Part shown: positions 7,410 to 12,538 of the stretch, piece after piece | How positions within the stretch are numbered: position 1 is the first letter of the stretch | Layout: each line of letters opens with the position of its first letter | DNA from: Trichomonas tenax | Lineage: Eukaryota; Parabasalia; Trichomonadida; Trichomonadidae | Length of the DNA stretch: 12,538 nucleotides | Reading direction: 5' to 3' | Assembly (NCBI GenBank): GCA_023091735.1 | Contig: JALKBU010001325.1 | Coordinates: 1 to 12,538, forward strand | Program-made: the position numbers and the translations under genes | Notes under the pieces: generated by a model | The model's database searches: none | Told to the model about the DNA's origin: nothing | What the model saw: the letters and a program-made list of their open reading frames with translations, nothing else

Positions 7410-7941
7410 TTAAAGTTCAATTTCGATTTCATCGTTAGTAATTTGTGAATACATTTGTTTGTATTCATCTTTTAAGACGTAACACCAAACCCTTTTCGAA
7501 TCAATTGTTAAACGTGGGCGATTGCATTTATCTTTAATTTGTAATTGAAAATTCTTGTCTCTCATCTCTCTTGGCTTTGAAAATAAAGCATCTGAACAAG
7601 GGATGCCTTTTATTAAATCATCGTAATGTTCGCAAATCCAAAGATCCAAAGGTGTTCTTGATGCTTCGATTAAATCTTGTTTGGCTTCAGTCATCGGAAT
7701 ATTGCGAGGATTGAAATCGCTGAGTTCTTGTTTCATGAAGTATGTAATCAGGTTTTCATAAAATTCGTTCGTAAATGATGAGAACATTTTAGTCCAAAAT
7801 GCATGATTACCTTTATACTTGCCATTGCATGAAAGAACAACATAACGTCTGTCGCCATTTTCAACTTTGATAGGGTAAGAGTTGTTTGACACGAAAATTA
7901 AGTTCGCAATGTTTTCAGCTGTACGTCTCGGTTGATACTTT
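7410..7941 (-). pseudogene. Truncated D5-like SF3 helicase, C-terminal fragment (second copy)
   Basis: The translation matches the C-terminal part of the full helicase at 9399-10982. It starts in the QPRRTAEN stretch and includes FVSNN (sensor-1/motif C region), GDRRYVVLSCNGKYKGN with the paired Arg, and PMTEAKQDLIEASRTPLD. By eye about three quarters of residues agree, so this is a diverged homologue rather than a recent duplicate. The codons match only up to AAGTATC at about 7935-7941; beyond that an in-frame TAA and unrelated DNA follow, so the ATPase core (Walker A and B) and the primase are missing. The frame ends normally in TAA. It lies on the same strand as the coiled-coil genes and probably is the remnant of the replication gene of the element carrying the capsid genes. 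Confidence 0.85.
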
Positions 7942-7951
7942 AGTTAGTAAT

Positions 7952-8000
7952 AAGATGTTCGCAGAAATCGAGTCTTCGCCTCGATTTCTGCGAACATCTT
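7952..8000. repeat. Perfect 21-bp inverted repeat with 7-nt loop, at the helicase breakpoint
   Basis: The arms 7952-7972 and 7980-8000 are exact reverse complements (AAGATGTTCGCAGAAATCGA on the left), with loop TCTTCGC, followed by TTTTTAAA. The stem is GC-richer than its surroundings and begins about 10 bp past the point where helicase homology stops. It might be a recombination site, a terminal hairpin scar or a strong transcript hairpin. Confidence 0.8.
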
Positions 8001-8422
8001 TTTAAATAATTACCGAAAACACAAATTACAAAACGAATAATTTATTAATACTAATATTTACGATAGAGTTAGTTTTACAAATTAGGGTCCCCCCATATAG
8101 AAAATAAATTTTGAAATTACTTACAAATTAACGTTAAAATTTATTTTGAAACTCCTGACTATAAAATTTATTCAGTAATTTAAAAAATAATTTTTGACAA
8201 ACTAACTAATGAAAGAAAGCGAAAGGAATTTATGAAGTCAGTTTTTGAAAAATTAATTTTAGTGGTTATGAGAGAAATTTGATGTTTTACGTTACTTTAT
8301 AAGTCAAGATTAGGATTTATGAAGTCAGAAATTAAAAAAATAATTTTAGTTATTATTCTGATTTCTTTTCGGAAGCTTTAAATTTATTACTCGTTGGATT
8401 TGTTAATGTTGAATTAAATGTT
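8001..8422. other. Non-coding spacer with a direct repeat and one minus-orientation array unit
   Basis: No gene is supported. A direct repeat with the core ATTTATGAAGTCAG occurs at 8228-8241 and 8315-8328, with related AATTTTAGT sequence after each. Between them, 8276-8327 is a copy of the minus-orientation 60-bp repeat (TTTGATGTTTTACGTTAC) that also occurs at 9197-9250. A run of six C at about 8091-8096 stands out in AT-rich sequence. Confidence 0.55.
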
Positions 8423-8745
8423 ATCATTAATTTAAAACATGACGAAACATCAATTTTATCATTAATTTAAAACATGTCGAAACATCAGATTTTAAGCAAA
8501 TGAAGCAGTAAATTCAAACGTCAACTTATAAAGTTACTTAAAACATCAAATTTTAAGTAAATGAAGCATTAAATTCAAACATTAACTTATAAAGTAATGA
8601 TTTCACTCAAATTTTAAGCATATATTGCCCAATATTCAAACATTAACTTATAAAGTAATGATTTCACTCAAATTTTAAGTAAATGAAGCATTAAATTCAA
8701 ACATCAACTTATAAAGTAACGTAAAAACATCAAAATTTAAACGTA
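8423..8745 (+). repeat. 60-bp tandem array, left copy, plus orientation
   Basis: It begins with two copies of an approximately 35-bp head (ATCATTAATTTAAAACATG at 8423 and 8458). About four to five units follow with the pattern CATCAAATTTTAAG, AAATGAAGCATTAAATTC, AAACATTAACTTATAAAGTA. One unit is the variant with GCCC in place of GAAGC (about 8627). The head word is also found at the start of the right-hand array (11834), so the two arrays are in the same orientation and share their boundary. Confidence 0.85.
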
Positions 8746-8795
8746 AACACTCAAAAATAATTTTTTATTATTTCTGAAACTTTTAAAATCTACTA

Positions 8796-8856
8796 TACCA
8801 GGTAACCAGATTACCAGGTAATACCAGGTAAAAAATTTTAGGACAAGGATTTTTTA
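8796..8856 (+). repeat. TACCAGGTA iteron-like cluster with an adjoining conserved block, copy 1
   Basis: TACCAGGTA occurs at 8796-8804, 8812-8820 and 8822-8830, followed by AAAAAATTTTAGGACAAGG and a T run. The same block, with two iterons at the same 10-bp spacing, recurs at 9047-9091. Short direct repeats beside an A/T tract are typical of replication-initiator binding sites; function here is inferred. Confidence 0.5.
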
Positions 8857-8896
8857 CAAACGCTAAAAACTACTAAAATTGATTTTAGCGGAAAAT

Positions 8897-9264
8897 GCTT
8901 AAAATTTGATGTTTTACGTCACTTTATAAGTTGATGTTTGAATTTAATGCTTCATTAACGTAAAATTTGATATTTTACGCTAATTTATAAGTCAAGATTT
9001 GAATTTAATGCTTCATTTACATAATATTTAATGAAATCTTTAATTATACCAGGTAATACCAGGCAAAAAAAATTTTAGGACAAGGATTTTTATGAATGGC
9101 TTAAATTCACGAAAAAGTTACTTTTTGGTGTTTAAGCTTAAAATTTGATGTTTTACGCTAATTTATAAGTCAAGATTTGAATTTAATGCTTCATATGCTT
9201 AAAATTTGATGTTTTACGTTACTTTATAAGTCAAGATTAGGATTTATGACCTCATATGCTTAAA
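8897..9264 (-). repeat. 60-bp tandem array, minus orientation, left of the replication cassette
   Basis: These are reverse-complement copies of the same unit (GCTTAAAATTTGATGTTTTA, TTTATAAGTCAAGATTTGAA, TTTAATGCTTCAT). Two units lie at about 8897-9022 and two at about 9135-9264, separated by the second iteron block. With the plus-orientation array at 8423 this forms a large inverted repeat, and it mirrors the array to the right of the cassette. Confidence 0.85.
9047..9091 (+). repeat. TACCAGGTA iteron-like cluster, copy 2
   Basis: TACCAGGTA at 9047-9055 and TACCAGGCA at 9057-9065 are followed by an A run and TTTTAGGACAAGGATTTTT. This is a direct repeat of the block at 8812-8856 and lies inside the minus-orientation array. 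Confidence 0.5.
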
Positions 9265-9291
9265 TCAAATGCTATTTCTTTGCCGTCATAT

Positions 9292-9394
9292 CATATGGAC
9301 CAGGTGGATCGAGTTGGACTAGGTCCAGAGGTCGTATTAAAATAGTCTGACAACACGACATTTTGACAACATAGGGAGTATGAACAAAAATAAA
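9292..9394 (+). repeat. Inverted repeat flanking the primase-helicase cassette, left copy
   Basis: 9292-9324 (CATATGGACCAGGTGGATCG, then AGTTGGACTAGGT) and 9348-9394 (TGACAACACGACATTTTGAC, then AACAT and TATGAACAAAAATAAA) match in reverse complement 11771-11803 and 11702-11748 respectively. The first block has one mismatch. It ends five bases before the helicase stop codon. It contains two GGACCAGGT-type words (the second as GGACTAGGT) 19 bp apart and two TGACAACA words 16 bp apart. Confidence 0.9.
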
Positions 9395-9398
9395 TTGT

Positions 9399-10982
9399 TT
9401 ATTCATGAGTTGGTAAATCATCAGCATCAATTTCTTCATCAATTTCATGCAGTATTTGTTTGTATATTTGTTTACATTCATCTTTTAGGACATAACACCA
9501 CACACGTTTCCCTTGAATTGTTATTCGCTTACGGTTGCATTTATCTTTAATCTGAAGTTGGAAATTTTTGTCTTTCATTTCTGTTGGCTTTGATGTTAAA
9601 GCATCACTGCACGGAATACCTAATATTAATTCATCATAATGTTCACAAATCCAATTATCTAAAGGACTTCTGGAGGCTTCGATTAAATCTTGTTTTGCTT
9701 CAGTCATAGGAATAATACGAGGGTTAAATTCTTTAATGTTATGATTCATAAAATATGTCATTAAGTTTTCATAAAATTCTGTGGTGAATAAAGAGAATAA
9801 ATTAGACCAATATTTTTGATTTCCTTTGTATTTTCCATTACATGCAAGCATAACATAACGTCTGTCTCCAGATTCAATTTTGACGGGGTAAGCGTTATTA
9901 GAAACGAAAATAAAGTTAGACACGTTTTCAGCAGTTCGACGTGGTTGATACTTTTCATTAATTCTTATTGTTTTATCGGTAATGATAGACTTTAATGAAT
10001 CGAAATTAGCTAATCGTTCTTCGCCAATATTTCTTAATTCGTTTAATATAATTAACATTTTGGCTTCAACTACTGAATTAAATGAACCCGTTAATTCTGC
10101 GATTTCTGTTACATTCTTTATTGAATAACCTGTGAGAAGTTCTGAAATAACATCAGTAAATGTATTTTTATCAATTCCCTGCAATCCTTTAAGCACTAAC
10201 GCTGTTTCTGTTTTTAATCCTGGATTTTGAATTATGTATGAAATCCAATTAATGACATAATTATATATTTCATTATCATTGTCGCAAATGACTTCATAGA
10301 TTAAATTCAGGAACGGTTTGATTAATGATTCATTAACACTGTCGAGAACTTTGTGTTTATACCCTTGGAATAATGAAAATATGTTTTTATCGTTACTGTT
10401 AAACTTAACACCTTTACATGAAACAGGAGTAAGGTTTAAAGATAATGCATCCCAAGCGGTGAAATATTTTAATCCATCTTTCCAAAGTTTAACTGCCTTT
10501 AACATTTCTTTCATCGTTTGATTATTACAAAACCTGAAATTATATTTATTATTATTTGCATCGAATGTCTTTTTAATGAATATTATATTTTCGCCATCAA
10601 TTCGACGAATAACTTTTGATAAATCGGAAACTACTTCATTCGTCATTTTATAGATTTTCTTTTCGGCTTTTTCGATTATTGAATTTAAATCAAATTGTTC
10701 GGATAAATCAATATCAAAAATTAAGGCTTTCTTTTGAATCAACGGTTTAACATATTCTTCGTAATATTCCTTTTGATAAATCCTTAAAATCTTTGCTAAA
10801 ACAAACGGAGATGTGTAGAGATTTGAATAACGAGCTCTTGCGTTTTCAAAATTATTTTTGGCGTTATCGGTTAATTTACAGAAGGTATAAACGTTATCAT
10901 AAGCTTCTTCGATAAACTGTTTCGGTAATGAATTAATTGCTTGAAATAGTGTAAATAATGTAATTTCTTTTTCGATCGTCAT
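9399..10982 (-). CDS. D5-like superfamily 3 helicase (C-terminal part of a primase-helicase)
   Basis: Replicative DNA helicase/NTPase of the D5-like SF3 group. Residues 1-240 form the D5 N-type region. The Walker A region is GLQGIDKNTF at 266-275, Walker B is MLIILNEL at 309-316 (Asn-Glu instead of Asp-Glu), the motif C/sensor region is NFIFVSNN at 356-363, and the paired Arg of GDRRYV is at 374-375. The C-terminal helical part contains PMTEAKQDLIEASRSPLDNW. In the usual GxxGxGK loop, the third Gly is Asp (residue 271), a change expected to weaken or abolish ATP binding. The ATG at 10982 is probably internal: the frame is open and protein-like up to 11123 (VEISEELARALVDGIADFEV) and overlaps the end of the primase frame, so primase and helicase were one protein of about 750 residues. 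The frame ends in TAA just inside the left inverted repeat. Confidence 0.85.
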   Translation of the reverse strand: MTIEKEITLFTLFQAINSLPKQFIEEAYDNVYTFCKLTDNAKNNFENARARYSNLYTSPFVLAKILRIYQKEYYEEYVKPLIQKKALIFDIDLSEQFDLNSIIEKAEKKIYKMTNEVVSDLSKVIRRIDGENIIFIKKTFDANNNKYNFRFCNNQTMKEMLKAVKLWKDGLKYFTAWDALSLNLTPVSCKGVKFNSNDKNIFSLFQGYKHKVLDSVNESLIKPFLNLIYEVICDNDNEIYNYVINWISYIIQNPGLKTETALVLKGLQGIDKNTFTDVISELLTGYSIKNVTEIAELTGSFNSVVEAKMLIILNELRNIGEERLANFDSLKSIITDKTIRINEKYQPRRTAENVSNFIFVSNNAYPVKIESGDRRYVMLACNGKYKGNQKYWSNLFSLFTTEFYENLMTYFMNHNIKEFNPRIIPMTEAKQDLIEASRSPLDNWICEHYDELILGIPCSDALTSKPTEMKDKNFQLQIKDKCNRKRITIQGKRVWCYVLKDECKQIYKQILHEIDEEIDADDLPTHE

Positions 10983-11086
10983 TTTTCCTGCGTCGTTATG
11001 AACTTCAAAATCAGCGATACCATCGACTAAAGCACGAGCTAATTCTTCAGAAATTTCAACACCTTCATGGTTTTCAATAATTACCT

Positions 11087-11662
11087 TTATTTCTTGATTG
11101 TCTTTAATTTGTAATTTAATACATCATTGACGCTTCTAGTTAGTTTTGAGTCATAACTTCCGCGGATGAATGAATATGAACAAATCGGTTCGGTTGCGTT
11201 TTTACGAACTCTTGAATCTGCGGTAACAATTAAAGACTTTTTGGATTCGTCAAATGAACTCATTATATCAATATCAAAATCTGAACATGAATAGCATTTA
11301 ATCATTCTGTTTGAAGTAGCAGCGAATAAATCGGTGTTACAATAAACATGCATTCCTCTGGATGCAGTTTTAATGATTACATCTAAATCAGATAATTTAT
11401 TTAACAAATCGTTTCTGATTAATTCCTTTTGTTCTTCGTTATACGATTTGTTAATGTCACTATCGATGACGGATAAATTTGGAATTTTATTTATTAATAA
11501 AGCACTACCAGTTTTCCTTCCTTTTCCGCCATCATGTTTAAGATAATTGTTTAAATCTACAAAATTATTATTTATTCTTTCGTTCAAAGTTTGTGATTCG
11601 GTTTTAATTAATTCCTCAACTAATGAATTTATAATTTGTTCCGTGTTGTTGTTTGTTGTCAT
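11087..11662 (-). CDS. Archaeo-eukaryotic primase domain (N-terminal part of a primase-helicase), frameshifted at its end
   Basis: This domain would make primers for element DNA replication. It starts at an ATG (MTTNNNTEQIINSLV) 40 bp inside the right inverted repeat, after TTTATTTTTTAATTTCTCTTAA. The AEP-type signature is present: DSD at residues 67-69 (metal-binding acidic pair), TASRGMHVY at 99-107 with the motif-2 His105, and DFDIDI at 128-133 as the third motif strand. It stops at TAA 11087-11089, while the helicase frame is open from 11123 downward, so a one-base shift must lie within about 11087-11126. In D5-type primase-helicases these domains are one polypeptide, which makes mutation the simplest explanation. 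Programmed frameshifting cannot be excluded, but I see no obvious slippery heptamer plus structure. Confidence 0.8.
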   Translation of the reverse strand: MTTNNNTEQIINSLVEELIKTESQTLNERINNNFVDLNNYLKHDGGKGRKTGSALLINKIPNLSVIDSDINKSYNEEQKELIRNDLLNKLSDLDVIIKTASRGMHVYCNTDLFAATSNRMIKCYSCSDFDIDIMSSFDESKKSLIVTADSRVRKNATEPICSYSFIRGSYDSKLTRSVNDVLNYKLKTIKK

Positions 11663-11701
11663 TTAAGAGAAATTAAAAAATAAATTATTGAAAAAAATAA
11701 C
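11663..11701 (-). promoter_or_regulatory. AT-rich initiator of the primase-helicase gene
   Basis: On the minus strand the ATG is preceded by AATAATTTATTTTTTAATTT and CTCTTAA. The T-rich run followed by TTAAATG resembles the blocks before the capsid and small virion genes, suggesting the two modules used the same transcription signals. Confidence 0.4.
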
Positions 11702-11803
11702 TTTATTTTTGTTCATACCCTTCGTGTTGTCAAAATGTCGTGTTGTCATAGTTTTTCAATAGGGTTTTTGACCTGGTCCAACTCGATCCACCTGGTCCAT
11801 ATG
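11702..11803 (-). repeat. Inverted repeat flanking the primase-helicase cassette, right copy
   Basis: This is the reverse complement of 9292-9394. Here both GGACCAGGT words are exact and 19 bp apart, and both TGACAACACGA words are exact (16 bp apart), so this copy appears better preserved. About 22 bp between the two blocks (11749-11770) is not well conserved between the copies. Confidence 0.9.
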
Positions 11804-11833
11804 AAAAAATTAGCGAAAAACATTTATTTTTCC

Positions 11834-12342
11834 CATCAATTTAAAACATGTCGAAACATCAACTTATAAAGTTACCCAAAGCATCAAATTTTAAGCAAAT
11901 GAAGCAGTCAATTCAAACATCAACTTATAAAGTAACGTAAAACATCAAATTTTAAGTAAATGCTGCCCGTTATTCAAACATCAACATATAAAGTTACACA
12001 AAACATCAAATTTTAAGTAAATGAAGCAGTAAATTCAAACATCAACTTATAAAGTTACTTAAAACATCAAATATTATGTAAATGAAGCAGTAAATTCAAA
12101 CATTAACTTATAAATTCACGTAAAACATTAAATTTTAAGCATATGAAGCATTAAATTCAAACATTAACTTATAAAGTTACCCAAAACATCAAATTTTAAG
12201 CAAATGTAAGCATTAAATTCAAACATTGACTTATAAAGTTACCCAAAACATCAAATTTTAATGAAGCATTAAATAATATCATTAACTTATAAAGTAACGA
12301 TTTCACTCAAATTTTAAGCAAATGCTGCCCATTATTCAAACA
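11834..12342 (+). repeat. 60-bp tandem array, right copy, plus orientation
   Basis: It begins with the head word ATCAATTTAAAACATGTCG and continues with about eight units of roughly 60-61 bp. The units start near 11881, 11943, 12004, 12064, 12125, 12186, 12247 and 12305. Two unit types alternate irregularly: most contain AAATGAAGCA, and two contain AAATGCTGCCC. One unit near 12247 is shortened. The unit length is not a multiple of three and stops are frequent, so it is not coding. Confidence 0.9.
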
Positions 12343-12538
12343 TTTCTTTTCTAATATCTCTATCAACTGACTTCTTTTTATATCCCGCTTCTGTATTCAT
12401 TAACGGAAAAATTGACTCTTGAATAAATGAATTAATTGATTTATATTTAATTGATCCTTTGTAATTATTTTCTTTTAAATATTCGCTTAAAATTTTTCTG
12501 TTTCTGTTGTAGTTCGTTGATGATTTCATTCCTGTTGC
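12332..12538 (-). CDS. Unknown protein, C-terminal or short fragment, open at the right edge
   Basis: The frame is open from the window edge to TAA at 12332-12334. An ATG at 12529 gives 65 residues (MKSSTNYNRNRKILSEYLKE). The last codons and the stop lie in the last unit of the 60-bp array (CCCATTATTCAAACA is shared with the other units), so the natural C-terminus has probably been replaced by array sequence. The sequence is basic and Ser/Asn-rich with a helical look. I do not recognise it. It is not the missing N-terminal part of the truncated helicase at 7410. Confidence 0.4.
   Translation of the reverse strand, partial: ATGMKSSTNYNRNRKILSEYLKENNYKGSIKYKSINSFIQESIFPLMNTEAGYKKKSVDRDIRKEMFE

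Larger units (their letters stand above)
1269..7941. mobile_element. Decayed Polinton-like virus-type element, virion module plus helicase remnant
   Basis: Grouping of the genes from the 102-residue ORF to the helicase remnant rests on three points: shared AT-rich initiators at ATGs, tightly packed divergent and convergent genes, and gene content (two DJR-like capsid proteins, small virion-like proteins, D5-like helicase). The exact ends are not seen; the left could be near 978-1269 and the right is broken at 7941. A packaging ATPase, protease, integrase and protein-primed polymerase are absent from the window. Confidence 0.6.
9292..11803. mobile_element. Candidate nested replicon: primase-helicase cassette between inverted repeats
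   Basis: The unit is about 2.5 kb. It consists of inverted repeats of about 100 bp, each carrying paired direct repeats, that closely enclose only the primase and helicase genes; outside them lie 60-bp arrays in mirror orientation. Linear replicons with terminal inverted repeats and subterminal iterons, such as transpovirons and some linear plasmids or PLVs, have a comparable layout, which is the basis for the inference. No integrase or polymerase is inside, so mobility would need help in trans or replication-driven recombination. Confidence 0.5.

Noticed and set aside
9272..9481. Short minus-strand ORF overlapping the left inverted repeat and helicase end
   Set aside because: It is a shadow frame of the helicase 3' end and the inverted repeat; the helicase frame carries the motifs.
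8423..12342. CRISPR array
   Set aside because: The 60-bp units are contiguous, imperfect tandem repeats with no unique spacers, they occur in both orientations, and no cas-like genes are present.
1..12538. Complete Maverick/Polinton
   Set aside because: I found no protein-primed DNA polymerase B, retroviral-type integrase, packaging ATPase or cysteine protease in any frame of the window.
1..12538. tRNA or rRNA genes
   Set aside because: No cloverleaf-like or rRNA-like sequence was recognised; the hairpins at 7097 and 7952 do not extend into a tRNA fold.

Overview
Organism and setting. The window is AT-rich, intronless and reads in the standard code. Plus and minus strands are mixed gene by gene. 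It holds a partial cell-type gene at the left edge and then what looks like a decaying integrated DNA-virus-like element of the Polinton/Maverick or Polinton-like virus (PLV) type. The style of the sequence (AT-rich protist, virus-like elements carrying primase/SF3 helicase and jelly-roll capsid genes) best fits a parabasalid such as Trichomonas vaginalis. This host call is inference without a database search.

Layout. 1-217 (minus) is the start of a coiled-coil protein gene, probably a host gene. 699-977 is a foldback element with arms of about 117 bp. 1393-7075 is a virion module: a small unknown gene, a short amphipathic virion-like protein with a broken start, a double-jelly-roll (DJR) type capsid gene interrupted by two in-frame TAA codons, a small broken virion-like gene, a second intact shorter capsid-like gene that is collinear with the first, and a badly broken coiled-coil gene or genes. 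7410-7941 is the C-terminal third of a D5-like SF3 helicase, cut off just before a perfect 21-bp hairpin. 8000-9290 holds no gene. It carries arrays of an approximately 60-bp repeat in both orientations and short iteron-like repeats. 9292-11803 is a compact replication cassette: an archaeo-eukaryotic primase and a D5-like SF3 helicase on the minus strand, split by one frameshift, bounded by roughly 100-bp inverted repeats that each contain paired direct repeats. 11834-12342 is the mirror-image 60-bp array, and the window ends in a partial unknown ORF.

How the parts fit. The primase-helicase would open and prime the element's DNA, the two DJR-like proteins and the small proteins would build a capsid, and the repeats around the replication cassette look like replication or terminal signals. 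The helicase C-terminus is present twice, in diverged copies, so at least two related elements have met here, either by nesting or by recombination between element ends. No protein-primed DNA polymerase B, integrase, packaging ATPase or protease is visible, so the window is not a complete Maverick.

State of decay. The primase/helicase, main capsid, small virion, amphipathic and coiled-coil genes each contain at least one stop or frameshift, and the full helicase has an altered Walker A loop. The second capsid gene (4329-5357) and the 102-residue gene (1393-1701) remain open. All functions were assigned by reading motifs by eye.
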